Source of the DNA: a bacterium
Lineage (GTDB): Bacteria; Cyanobacteriota; Vampirovibrionia; Vampirovibrionales; Vampirovibrionaceae
Reading direction: 5' to 3'
Assembly: GCA_030429585.1 (NCBI GenBank)
Contig: JAUIEU010000001.1
Location: 615,994-679,993, forward strand
DNA length: 64,000 nucleotides
The position numbers and the translations under genes are program-made. The notes beneath the pieces were generated by a model. It saw nothing but the letters and a program-made list of their open reading frames with translations, was not told the origin of the DNA and ran no database searches. Position 1 is the stretch's first letter; every line of letters starts with the position of its first letter. Positions 1 through 8,136 of the stretch are shown here, piece after piece.

Positions 1-152
1 AAGGCACGATTGAACTTAGTGGCGGTACCGACTTTTTTGAAGCAAAAATGGCAAAAGAAATATTTAATGAGCCATTTGCTCAAAAGGTTACGCTTGTAGA
101 TAACGATATGGCAGATGCGGTAAATCCGATATTAGGTACCACCAACGCTTAA
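1..152 (+). CDS. Unrecognised protein, C-terminal fragment
   Basis: The reading frame enters from the left edge (first full codon at 3) and stops at 150-152, 31 bases before sufC, so it is probably in the same operon. Only 49 residues are visible. They contain a Gly-Gly turn (LSGGTDFF) and end in [13 protein letters not shown]. Position would suggest SufB, but the SufB C-terminus I know (a helix ending in a Leu-Glu-Gly/His-x-Val-Gly type tail) is not there. The GG turn followed by an Ala-Asp-Ala-x-x-x-x-x-Gly segment is loosely like the end of ParM/MreB-type actins, but that is only a resemblance. Function not assigned. Confidence 0.6.
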   Translation, partial: GTIELSGGTDFFEAKMAKEIFNEPFAQKVTLVDNDMADAVNPILGTTNA

Positions 153-183
153 TAAATCCACCACAATAGGAACTATATTTATA

Positions 184-978
184 ATGATTAAGATTACAAA
201 CCTCCACGCGACGGTAAATGACACCCCAATTTTAAAGGGGCTAAATTTAACCATTAACCCAGGCGAAATCCATGCCATTATGGGCCCTAATGGCAGCGGC
301 AAAAGCACCCTAAGCAAAGTGGTTGCTGGCCACCCCGCCTACGAGGTTACCGAAGGTACCGTAGAATTCCAAGGTCAAAATATTCTAGATATGGAACCTG
401 ACGAACGCGCTCGCCTGGGTATGTTTATGGCGTTTCAATACCCGGTGGAATTGCCCGGCGTTAATAACAAAGGCTTTTTGCACATGGCCATTAACGCCAA
501 GCGCAAAGCCCAAGGGCAAGATGAAATGCCTATGGAAGCATTCGATGCTTTTTTAACGGAAAAATTAGCCTTTGTAGACATGGACGCAGAATATATGGTG
601 CGTTCTGTAAATGAAGGCTTTAGTGGTGGCGAAAAAAAACGGAACGAAATTTTGCAAATGGCCGTGCTAGACCCCACCTTTGCCATGCTAGATGAAACCG
701 ACAGCGGCTTGGATATTGATGCCTTGCGCATTGTGGCCGATGGTGTGAATAAAATTATGGCCCCGGATAAAGCCATGCTGGTGATTACCCACTACCAACG
801 CTTGCTGGATTACATTAAGCCGGATGTGGTGCATGTGCTGGCCGATGGCCGCATTATTAAAACCGGCGATAAATCCTTAGCCCTAAAATTGGAAAAAGAA
901 GGGTATGACTGGGTACTAGACGAGGCTGGCATCACAACGGATGCCACAGATGATGCTAAAACTTTGGCAACGGTATAA
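184..978 (+). CDS. sufC: SufC, Fe-S cluster assembly ATPase
   Basis: SufC is the ABC-type ATPase of the cytosolic SufBCD scaffold that builds Fe-S clusters. The 264-residue protein has Walker A GPNGSGKS (34-41), the Suf-specific signature [10 protein letters not shown] (146-155), Walker B FAMLDE (166-171) running into [10 protein letters not shown], and the switch histidine in ITHYQ (about 203). The SGGEKKR and [12 protein letters not shown] combination separates SufC from transport ATPases. Length is normal for the family (about 250). It begins 31 bases after the preceding gene and sits 12 bases before sufD, so it is in an operon. No sufB is visible in the window, which is odd because sufB normally comes just before sufC. 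Confidence 0.96.
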   Translation: MIKITNLHATVNDTPILKGLNLTINPGEIHAIMGPNGSGKSTLSKVVAGHPAYEVTEGTVEFQGQNILDMEPDERARLGMFMAFQYPVELPGVNNKGFLHMAINAKRKAQGQDEMPMEAFDAFLTEKLAFVDMDAEYMVRSVNEGFSGGEKKRNEILQMAVLDPTFAMLDETDSGLDIDALRIVADGVNKIMAPDKAMLVITHYQRLLDYIKPDVVHVLADGRIIKTGDKSLALKLEKEGYDWVLDEAGITTDATDDAKTLATV

Positions 979-990
979 AGGGTTGCATGA

Positions 991-2433
991 ATGGAGACTA
1001 CGATTATGTCGCCAAAAGCGGCCCAACTAGAAAAAGCCCCGGTGCTGACCGTTTTAGAAGAATCTGTATTGCGGAGCAAACGGCTGCCCTTGCAGGCGGA
1101 TGCCCCTGAAACCAGCGCCGACACCCAAGCCGTTATGCAAAAGCTGCAAGCCACCGCTATAGAGCGCCTGCAAACCATTGGCATGCCTACAAAAAAGCAA
1201 GAAGCCTGGAAGTACTGCCCCGTCCATACCTTGCTAAGCCAATCCATGGTGCTGCCAGAAAAACCTGGCCAGCTGGATGCTGCGCTTCTTAAAGAGGCAG
1301 GCCACTTAGAGCCCTTGGGCCAAACACGCCTGGCTTTTATTGATGGGTATTATTCCCCGCGTAATAGCGCTTTGCCAGAGCAAGAGGGTATTATTGCCCT
1401 TGATACCCGGCAAGCCTATGCCCAATACAGCGATTCGTTATTGCCGGTATGGCAGCAGCAAGCCAACGCTACCACGGATGCTTTCCATGCCATGAATGTG
1501 GCGACCCACACCAATGGGGCCTATGTGTATGTAGACCCAGACGAAGACAAATCCGCAGAAGCTATCCATATTGCGTGTTTTAGTGGCCACCAAACCGAGC
1601 AAACGGCCACGTTCCAGCAGCACCATATTGATATGGGTGGGCGTAGTAAGGCGACGATTATTTTTCAGTGCTTGGGGCTGCCTTTGGATGAAGGCCTGCA
1701 CCGTTTGATGCACCAAGTACTCTACATTGATGTGGCAGAAGGGGCGGAACTGGACTTAATCCTCCTCCACGATGATGCCATCCCCAATGGCTGGCAGATG
1801 ATGTGTATCCAAGGCAATGTGGCGGCGGATGCCGTATTAAACCTAACCACAGTTTCCTTAGGGTTAGGCACGGCCAGAGACCACTTGCGCCTTAACATTA
1901 ATGGCGAGGGCGGCATGGTTCGTCATCATGGGTTAACCATTCACCAACAACAAGGCCAAAGTTACCTCCATTGCCAAATTAACCACTTGGTACCCAATAG
2001 CCAAAGTCATCAGCTTGTTAAAAGTATTTTAGATGACGCGAGTAAAAATGACTTTGACGCCACCATTGTGGTGGCTAAAGATGCCCAAAAGACGGATGCC
2101 ACACAGCTTAATAAAAACTTGCTGCTTAGCGATAAAGCCCGTGCCTGGACGCGCCCCCAGTTAAAAATTGATGCTGATGATGTTAAATGTGCCCATGGCG
2201 CAACCGTTGGCCAACTTAACCCAGAAGAAATGTTTTACCTGGCCAGCCGTGGCATGCCATTAGAAACGGCTCGTTGCTTATTAACCTACGGCTTTGCAGA
2301 AGATGCGCTGTCGTTGGTGACCCATGCCCGTTTGCACAAGTACCTTAGTACCCAAATTGTGGCGGCTCTGGGTCAAACGGATTCTCCAATTGCATGCGCC
2401 ATGGAATGCGGCACGTGCAAAGCCCCTGTATAA
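991..2433 (+). CDS. sufD: SufD, Fe-S scaffold subunit
   Basis: SufD pairs with SufB and SufC in the Fe-S scaffold complex. The 480-residue product has the family's C-terminal block with KCAHGATVG, NPEEMFYLASRG and a following helical segment (about 390-440), typical of the SufB/SufD beta-helix family. Length is slightly above the usual 430-450. The gene is between sufC and sufS with short gaps (12 and 31 bases). Unusual: the last 12 residues contain C469-x3-C473-x2-C476, a compact cysteine cluster that I do not know from ordinary SufD proteins. It could bind metal or a cluster, but that is inference. The start at 991 is the first ATG in frame after sufC. Confidence 0.93.
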   Translation: METTIMSPKAAQLEKAPVLTVLEESVLRSKRLPLQADAPETSADTQAVMQKLQATAIERLQTIGMPTKKQEAWKYCPVHTLLSQSMVLPEKPGQLDAALLKEAGHLEPLGQTRLAFIDGYYSPRNSALPEQEGIIALDTRQAYAQYSDSLLPVWQQQANATTDAFHAMNVATHTNGAYVYVDPDEDKSAEAIHIACFSGHQTEQTATFQQHHIDMGGRSKATIIFQCLGLPLDEGLHRLMHQVLYIDVAEGAELDLILLHDDAIPNGWQMMCIQGNVAADAVLNLTTVSLGLGTARDHLRLNINGEGGMVRHHGLTIHQQQGQSYLHCQINHLVPNSQSHQLVKSILDDASKNDFDATIVVAKDAQKTDATQLNKNLLLSDKARAWTRPQLKIDADDVKCAHGATVGQLNPEEMFYLASRGMPLETARCLLTYGFAEDALSLVTHARLHKYLSTQIVAALGQTDSPIACAMECGTCKAPV

Positions 2434-2464
2434 CGTGCACTAATAAACGACACCCACTACCCTC

Positions 2465-3733
2465 ATGACTGCTGTAATGAACCAACTTACCGAACCCGAA
2501 GGCAGCCCAACCACGGCCTACCCGATTGAGGCCATTCGTGCTGAGTTCCCTATTTTGGCAACACAGGTATACGGCAAGCCGTTAGTGTATTTAGATAACG
2601 GTGCCACTACCCATAAGCCCCAATGTGTTATTGATTGTATTAGCCAGTTTTATAGCAAGGAATATGGCACTGTACGTCGGGGTGTTTATGCCCTTAGCGA
2701 AGGGGCCACTGAGGCTTTCCAGAACACTCGCGAAGCAGTCGCTACCTTTTTAAATGCCCCCAGTAGCGATGAGATTATTTTTACCCGCGGCAGCACAGAG
2801 GCCATTAATTTGGTGGCCCATAGTTTTGGCCACACCTATTTAAACCCGGGTGATGAAATACTGATTTCTGCCATGGAACACCACGCCAATATTGTGCCGT
2901 GGCAGCAAATAGCCAAGCTTAAGGGTGCCACCATCAAGGTTATCCCTATGGATAGCAACGGTGTGTTAGATATGTCGGCTTATGCTAGCTTGCTAAGCCC
3001 TAAAACCAAATTAGTGGCGGTTAACCATGTTTCTAATGCCCTGGGTACCATTAACCCTGTCGCGGAGATGATTAAACAGGCCCATGCGGTGGGTGCTGCC
3101 GTGTTGGTGGATGGCGCCCAAAGTACTCCCCATATAACCGTGGATGTGCAGGCCTTAGATGCTGATTTTTACTGCTTTAGTGGCCATAAAGTATATGCCC
3201 CTACAGGTGTTGGCGTTTTATTCGGCAAGCGAACATTGTTAGAGGCAATGGTGCCTTACCAAACCGGCGGCGATATGATTGACCAGGTGAGCTTTGACGG
3301 CACCACCTTTACTGATATCCCACATAAGTTTGAAGCCGGTACCCCAGCCATTGCCCAAGTGGTTGGCCTTGGAGAAGCCCTGCGGTATTTAACCCGGATT
3401 GGGTTGCCTGCTATTGCGCAACACGAAGCAGATTTACTGGCGTATGCTACCGAGCGTATGCAGACGATTGATGGGCTCCGCATTATTGGAACAGCCCCAC
3501 ACAAAGCCAGTTTGATTAGTTTTGTGGTGGATGGCGCTCATCCCTTAGATATCGGCACCCTACTAGACCACGAGGGCGTGGCAATTCGTACCGGGCACCA
3601 CTGCGCCCAGCCTGTTATGCGACACTTTGATGTTAGTGCTACTGCTCGCGTTAGTTTTGGTATGTATAACACCCGGTCAGAAATTGATGCCTTTGTGCAA
3701 GCCTTACAAAAGGTGCTAACCTTATTGCGTTAG
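2465..3733 (+). CDS. sufS: SufS, group II cysteine desulfurase
   Basis: This PLP enzyme takes sulfur from L-cysteine as an enzyme persulfide and supplies it to the SufBCD scaffold through SufE. In the 422-residue product the PLP lysine is K242 in FSGHKVYAPTG. The sulfur-accepting cysteine is C380 in RTGHHCAQP, which is the group II (SufS) arrangement with a short loop rather than the IscS one. The N-terminal YLDNGATTHKP block (42-52) is also typical. Operon position between sufD and sufE agrees. Nothing looks damaged. Confidence 0.97.
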   Translation: MTAVMNQLTEPEGSPTTAYPIEAIRAEFPILATQVYGKPLVYLDNGATTHKPQCVIDCISQFYSKEYGTVRRGVYALSEGATEAFQNTREAVATFLNAPSSDEIIFTRGSTEAINLVAHSFGHTYLNPGDEILISAMEHHANIVPWQQIAKLKGATIKVIPMDSNGVLDMSAYASLLSPKTKLVAVNHVSNALGTINPVAEMIKQAHAVGAAVLVDGAQSTPHITVDVQALDADFYCFSGHKVYAPTGVGVLFGKRTLLEAMVPYQTGGDMIDQVSFDGTTFTDIPHKFEAGTPAIAQVVGLGEALRYLTRIGLPAIAQHEADLLAYATERMQTIDGLRIIGTAPHKASLISFVVDGAHPLDIGTLLDHEGVAIRTGHHCAQPVMRHFDVSATARVSFGMYNTRSEIDAFVQALQKVLTLLR

Positions 3734-3759
3734 TTTTCGTCAGTAAGCCTTTTGTTATT

Positions 3760-4194
3760 ATGCCAACTATTCCCGACCAACAAGCCGCTATTGTTACCCA
3801 GTTTAACGCCTTACCCGACTGGGATGCCCGCTATAAATATATTATCGATTTAGGCAAGCAGTTACCAAGCTTACCCGACGCCGATAAAAATGACGACAAC
3901 ATTGTGCGCGGGTGCCAATCCCAAGTGTGGATGGTGGCCAGCGAAGACGGCGGAAAGGTTTACTTTAAGGCAGATAGCGACGCTTTAATTGTGCGGGGTT
4001 TAGTAGCCCTTATTTTACAAGTCTATTCTGGCCAACCTCCAGAAGCTATTTTGGCCAATCCGCCCGAGTTTATTAACCAAATTGATATGGGCAAGCATCT
4101 TTCCATGCAGCGCAGCAATGGCTTAGCCGCTATGGTAAAGCAAATTCAAATGTATGCCCTTGGCTACAAGGTAAAACTGGCCCAACAGCCGTAG
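3760..4194 (+). CDS. sufE: SufE, sulfur acceptor protein
   Basis: SufE accepts persulfide sulfur from SufS and stimulates it. The 144-residue protein has the conserved block around the acceptor cysteine, C52 in IVRGCQSQVW, and the downstream family segment with ADSDALIVRGLVALI. Length is normal (about 140). It is the last gene of the suf operon, 26 bases after sufS. The next genes run on the opposite strand, so the operon probably ends here, although I could not point to a strong terminator in the 18-base gap. Confidence 0.95.
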   Translation: MPTIPDQQAAIVTQFNALPDWDARYKYIIDLGKQLPSLPDADKNDDNIVRGCQSQVWMVASEDGGKVYFKADSDALIVRGLVALILQVYSGQPPEAILANPPEFINQIDMGKHLSMQRSNGLAAMVKQIQMYALGYKVKLAQQP

Positions 4195-4212
4195 CTCGTG
4201 TGGCAATTGTGG

Positions 4213-4476
4213 TTAGCGCACCGTATTAAAATGCTGCCCTAGCCCGGTATCTTGGTCAATATCCATCATGGATTCAATGCGCTCGTTGCGTTGTTTCATG
4301 GTGGCTACTTGGACTTTAGCGGCCACCAGGTTTTCTTTTAGGCGAAAGAACAACGTAAGATGCGCCACCATATCATCTAGCAGGCGATTAAATAGTTTGC
4401 CAGGGTGTAGGGCCTCGCTGACCAAGGTAGCTTGGAGGAGTTGATCCTGCGTGATGCTGGTATGATTGGCAGACAT
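4213..4476 (-). CDS. Small helical protein of unknown function
   Basis: This 87-residue product is predicted from its sequence to be mainly alpha-helical, with heptad-like hydrophobic spacing and no signal peptide or membrane segment. I do not recognise a family. It is the last gene of a three-gene leftward operon (5911 to 4213) with a Gly/Ala/Pro-rich protein and another small coiled-coil protein. The short downstream gap to sufE (18 bases) holds no obvious terminator. A chaperone-like role for the larger partner is conceivable from size and context, but that is speculation. Confidence 0.6.
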   Translation of the reverse strand: MSANHTSITQDQLLQATLVSEALHPGKLFNRLLDDMVAHLTLFFRLKENLVAAKVQVATMKQRNERIESMMDIDQDTGLGQHFNTVR

Positions 4477-4529
4477 AGTAACCCTTACTGGTGCAATAAA
4501 CGACGATTAGGCGGCAAACGCTGAATAGA

Positions 4530-5438
4530 TTAGAGTTGATCCAAGGCTTTTTTCTGGCCGTCGATGTCTTCTTTGAGGAGCTTTTTAACAATATCTTGTT
4601 GGGCGTCGAGCTGTTTAATGGTCGTTTCTAAGTTTTTAACCCGGTTGGTTAAAATGGTATCGGCGTTGGCCAATACCCGCTGAGACACATTTTGAAAGGA
4701 CGACAACACAGCACCACTCGCCCCGTTTAATAACGAGCCCGCTGCGGCGGCAGCTAAACCGAAGGGGCCAAAAAATGGGCCTAAGGTGGTGAGTAATCCA
4801 CCAACGCCACTAACAATCCCTGCGGCGGGCAGCACCCAATTTCGTCCGTAGCCACTGGTTGCGGTACTGGTACCTACAATGGCGCCACCGGCGCTAGCAA
4901 GGGTGCCCAAGGGGGCTGCCCCACCGGCAAAGGTACCACCAATGCTGGTAGGTACGGGGGTAGGGTTTACCTGCGTTAAAATATTATTCCAATCCACGGC
5001 GCCAAGTTCAGCGCCATCGCCACCAATAGGGGCTGCGCCGCCTGCAATAATACCAGGGATGTTGGCCGCACTACCCAAAATAGGGGTGCTAGATGCCGTT
5101 GGGAACCCAGGCGTGCTGGCAAATGGAGACAAGCCAAAGCTGGCCTGGCCACCAGGTAAAATACCTGTACCACCAGAAACAGGGCCGTAATAACTGGTGC
5201 CCGGCACATTAATAGCGGCACTGCCTAAGGTGGGGCTAAAAGCGGTAGAACCAAACATGCGAGCAATATTGGTTAAAAATGAGAAAAACTTACCATTACC
5301 ACTGCCCCCCAGGGCCGGGCCACTGGCGGTTAAATCGCGAATGCGGTCATAGGTTTCAAACAAGTCAGCCTTAGCCATGCCACTGGATTTAGAATACCGA
5401 TCCAGGATGACAATATAACTGTCGTTCTTATAACTCAT
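4530..5438 (-). CDS. Gly/Ala/Pro-rich protein with hydrophobic segment and C-terminal coiled coil
   Basis: The 302-residue product has a short charged N-terminus (1-40), then a long low-complexity stretch rich in Gly, Ala, Pro, Ser and Thr (about 45-205) with no charge clusters. A strongly hydrophobic segment containing LLTTLGPFFGPFGLAAAAAG follows (about 215-240). A C-terminal coiled coil (about 250-302) contains NRVKNLETTIKQLDAQQDI. This architecture, hydrophobic hairpin plus coiled coil with small helical partners encoded on both sides, recalls secreted translocators or surface assembly proteins, but no known family is evident. There is no classical signal peptide. The lack of stop codons, good codon use and operon position make it a real gene. 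Confidence 0.6.
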   Translation of the reverse strand: MSYKNDSYIVILDRYSKSSGMAKADLFETYDRIRDLTASGPALGGSGNGKFFSFLTNIARMFGSTAFSPTLGSAAINVPGTSYYGPVSGGTGILPGGQASFGLSPFASTPGFPTASSTPILGSAANIPGIIAGGAAPIGGDGAELGAVDWNNILTQVNPTPVPTSIGGTFAGGAAPLGTLASAGGAIVGTSTATSGYGRNWVLPAAGIVSGVGGLLTTLGPFFGPFGLAAAAAGSLLNGASGAVLSSFQNVSQRVLANADTILTNRVKNLETTIKQLDAQQDIVKKLLKEDIDGQKKALDQL

Positions 5439-5581
5439 ACCGTACCTAACATTATTTAAGTGGGCCGTATGGCAAGAGTAATGGTTGCAACCTGTTTGGC
5501 AACCTCACACTCCAGACAATAATGGCGTATCACTAGTATCGGCATAATTAAGCCAGGCTTGAATGGGATGATGATTAAACC

Positions 5582-5911
5582 TTAGGCAAAGGTTTTAAAG
5601 GTCAGGTCAATATTTTTATCAATAATTTTTCTAACGGATTCAATTTCTGTAGAGACGGCACTTTGTTGAGTATCCACTCGACGAAGCTGAAGCTCTAAAC
5701 TTTGATCCAACGATTGGATGCTATTGATACGCAACTGTAATTTAACGGCATCGTCAGAATCAGGGTCTAACGTGGTGGCGGTATTAAATAAATCATTGGT
5801 TAAATTAGCCAGTTGTAACCTGGCTTGGTTAATTTGTTGGCCTGTGTATTCTAAATCCGTTTTACGGGCAATTAAGGATAACAGGCGCGATTGACTGGCG
5901 GCCAATCCCAT
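5582..5911 (-). CDS. Small coiled-coil protein, MGLAASQ N-terminus
   Basis: The 109-residue protein opens with MGLAASQSRLLSLIARKTDLEYTG and is then almost wholly helical, with long runs of Gln, Leu and Arg in heptads. Proteins beginning MGLAASQ(A/S)R(L/F)L in this style are, to my recollection, common in Melainabacteria genomes, where they are unannotated. That is memory, not a search result. It is the first gene of the leftward operon 5911-4213. Its role may be structural, together with the 302-residue partner; function unknown. Confidence 0.6.
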   Translation of the reverse strand: MGLAASQSRLLSLIARKTDLEYTGQQINQARLQLANLTNDLFNTATTLDPDSDDAVKLQLRINSIQSLDQSLELQLRRVDTQQSAVSTEIESVRKIIDKNIDLTFKTFA

Positions 5912-6225
5912 ATTCGTTCACGCTAACTCTCTTAACAGTGATGCTGTAATGCAGGCGGGTATACCGGTAAAACAAGCTGTAGGTACCACATGCCACACTA
6001 TGGAGTATAACCGCGGTGCCACCTGCAACAACTCCCTTATCTAGAGGGGTATACATTTATAGTACATATCTCATCTAATTAGTTGATAAAGATTAGGATC
6101 ACTTACGCAAATAAATTGTCATCAGGTATGGTTAAAAAAATAAAACACGTTTACAATAACGGTGTAGTGTATTTTTATTTAATGCACACCCAAAGTTTTA
6201 TTCCCGCTTATAGAGGAGCACCCCA
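5912..6225. promoter_or_regulatory. Divergent intergenic region
   Basis: This 314-base gene-free stretch lies between the leftward operon starting at 5911 and the rightward phasin/histone-like gene at 6226. The right half (from about 6050) is AT-rich and should hold the promoter for 6226. A clear ribosome site (AGAGGAG, about 6213-6219) precedes its ATG. I saw no tRNA or long repeat here. Promoter boxes cannot be fixed by eye. Confidence 0.4.
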
Positions 6226-6921
6226 ATGCCAGTTAAGAAAAAACCCGCTGCTAAGAAACCCGCAGCCAAAAAAGCGACTACTAAAAAAGTAGCCACCAAA
6301 AAACCTGCGGCTAAAAAAACCAGCACTAAAAAAGCTGTTACTAAAAAGCCTGTAGCTAAAAAGAAAACCGCTACCAAAGCTAAAAGCAAAGCTACTGCTA
6401 ATGCTAACCAACTTACCCCAGATGCGGCTGCCAAATTGGTAAAGCGTGGTCTTCTTATTGGTTTAGGCGCTGCTGTTGAAAGCGGCGGTAAACTAACCAC
6501 CTTTGTGAACAAGCAAGTTAAACAATTGGTGGATAAAGATAAATTCCCAAAAGCCAAAGCTGAAAAGTTTGGTAAAGATATTACCAAGCTCGTTCAAAAA
6601 GAAAAGAAAATGATTGAAGCCAAAATCCAAGATACGGTTGATGGCCAAATGAAAAAAGTGGTTAAAAGCCTAAAGCTAGTTACCAAAGATGATCTCACTA
6701 AGCTAAAAGCAGATTTAAAAGGTACTAAAAAAACCACAGCCAAAAAACCAGCCGCTAAAAAGCCTGCTGCAAAAAAAGCGGCCCCTAAAAAACGCGCTAC
6801 GGCTAAAAAGGCCCCCGCTAAAAAAACCACGGCTAAAAAAACAGCCGTAAAAAAAGTAGCGGCTCGTACCAAGCCCGCTGCTAAAAAATCTGTGGCTAAA
6901 AAAAGTACCGCTAAAAAATAG
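6226..6921 (+). CDS. Phasin-like protein with histone H1-like tails
   Basis: The 231-residue protein has three parts. Residues 1-60 are Lys/Ala/Pro-rich with repeated KKPAAKK and TKK units. Residues about 62-165 form a helical core (RGLLIGLGAAVESGGKL..., then a VTKDDLTKLKADL segment) that fits the poly(hydroxyalkanoate) granule-associated PhaI/PhaF phasin pattern. Residues 166-231 are a second Lys/Ala/Pro tail. PhaF-type proteins bind polyester granules and DNA through an AAKP tail; here tails are at both ends. Likely role: nucleoid binding and/or granule attachment (inference). The start is supported by GAGGAG 7 bases upstream and the gene ends at a strong terminator. No PHA synthase is visible nearby. 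Confidence 0.8.
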   Translation: MPVKKKPAAKKPAAKKATTKKVATKKPAAKKTSTKKAVTKKPVAKKKTATKAKSKATANANQLTPDAAAKLVKRGLLIGLGAAVESGGKLTTFVNKQVKQLVDKDKFPKAKAEKFGKDITKLVQKEKKMIEAKIQDTVDGQMKKVVKSLKLVTKDDLTKLKADLKGTKKTTAKKPAAKKPAAKKAAPKKRATAKKAPAKKTTAKKTAVKKVAARTKPAAKKSVAKKSTAKK

Positions 6922-6944
6922 GTTTAGCAATTAGCCTAAATTTA

Positions 6945-6980
6945 AAGCCCGGTAGTAAACACTGCCGGGCTTATTTTTTT
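6945..6980 (+). terminator. Rho-independent terminator after phasin/histone-like gene
   Basis: AAGCCCGG (6945-6952) pairs with CCGGGCTT (6965-6972) and is followed by a run of seven T at 6974-6980. It lies 23 bases after the stop codon at 6921, in a good position to end that transcript. Confidence 0.9.
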
Positions 6981-7035
6981 ACAAGGTATGGAGAATAACG
7001 AAAAGAGGGGTAGAGGTAAGAGGTAAAGGGGTTAC

Positions 7036-8067
7036 TTATTCAGCGTCAACCAATTCATAGGCGCCAATGTGGCGATACTTTTGGTAACGCTGTTCTACCA
7101 ATTCTTCGCCAGAAGCAGATGCCAAGTCACTTAAGCCTTCTTTTAACGCAATCTGTAACCGGTTTGCCAGCACCTTGGGTTGGTGGTGGGCACCGCCAAA
7201 GGGCTCGGTAATTTTACCATCGGCAATGCCAAAGGCCATTAAGTCATCGGCGGTAATTTTCAAAGCGTCTGCGGCACGGGCGGCATGCTCGGCACTGCGC
7301 CATAAAATACTGGCACAGCCTTCTGGCGAAATAACCGTGTACAATGCGTGTTCTAACATATAAATTTTATTAGCCACCCCAATACCCAGGGCACCACCAC
7401 TACTGGCCTCACCCAACACTACCGAAATAACCGGCACCTTTAGGCGGGCCATCTCTCGGATGTTAAACGCAATAGCCTGGCCGATGCCTTTTTCTTCGCC
7501 ATCCATCCCAGGGTAAGCTCCAGGGGTATCAATCATAGTGATAATAGGCATGTTGAATTTTTCGGCATGTTGGAATAGGCGAAGGGCCTTGCGGTAGCCT
7601 TCTGGGTTGGCCATGCCAAAGTTATGATGAAGGTTTTCCTTCATTCCACGGCCTTTTTGCGTGCCTACCAGCATCACAGGGCGGCCATCAATTTCGCCAA
7701 TACCACCAATAATAGCGCGGTCATCGCTACCGCCACGGTCGCCGTGCAATTCAATCCAGGTATTAGGCGAAATAGCTCGAACCAGCTCTAAAAAATTAGG
7801 TCGTTGCGGGTGACGAGCAATTTGCAGCCGGTTGGCAGGGGTGATATCGCTGTAAAGCTTTTCTTTTACGTCGGCAGCTTGCTTACGCAGCCGCGTTAGT
7901 TCAGCATTCATATCTACCGATAAATCATCACCAGCAGAGGCAAGTTCATCAATCTTATCTTGCAAATTAACCAAGGGTTGTTCAAAAGGTAATGGCGTTA
8001 CCTCCTGAGAGGCCTCCACAGGCTCCGTGATGTCTGATTTACTTGGTGGGGTGGATAGGGTCACCAT
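7036..8067 (-). CDS. accA: Acetyl-CoA carboxylase carboxyltransferase, alpha subunit
   Basis: AccA is one half of the carboxyltransferase that makes malonyl-CoA for fatty acid synthesis in the cytosol. The 343-residue protein has the crotonase-fold blocks of the family, including ELHGDRGGSDD, TPGAYPGMDGEEKGIG and GEASSGGALGIGVANKI. An N-terminal extension of about 30 residues precedes the usual start of homology at LVNLQDKIDEL. It follows accD on the same strand with a 69-base gap, so the two subunits are probably co-transcribed, which is common. Confidence 0.96.
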   Translation of the reverse strand: MVTLSTPPSKSDITEPVEASQEVTPLPFEQPLVNLQDKIDELASAGDDLSVDMNAELTRLRKQAADVKEKLYSDITPANRLQIARHPQRPNFLELVRAISPNTWIELHGDRGGSDDRAIIGGIGEIDGRPVMLVGTQKGRGMKENLHHNFGMANPEGYRKALRLFQHAEKFNMPIITMIDTPGAYPGMDGEEKGIGQAIAFNIREMARLKVPVISVVLGEASSGGALGIGVANKIYMLEHALYTVISPEGCASILWRSAEHAARAADALKITADDLMAFGIADGKITEPFGGAHHQPKVLANRLQIALKEGLSDLASASGEELVEQRYQKYRHIGAYELVDAE

Positions 8068-8136
8068 AATGACGTGTACCTTTGTTTAGAATGCGGTGTT
8101 AAAGGTTCGGGGATAAGGGGAATAACAAGCTAGGGG

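Noticed and set aside
4879-5190. Pro/Ala-rich plus-strand frame opposite the Gly/Ala-rich protein
   Set aside because: Antisense of low-complexity Gly/Ala/Pro codons; no start context or homology.
6226-6921. Repeated units resembling a CRISPR array
   Set aside because: The repeats are codon-level KKPAAKK units inside a reading frame, with no fixed spacer length.
6198-6930. Phe/Ala/Leu-rich frames on the minus strand opposite the phasin/histone-like gene
   Set aside because: They are reverse complements of the AAA/GCT codons of the Lys/Ala tails and have no ribosome site or own neighbours.
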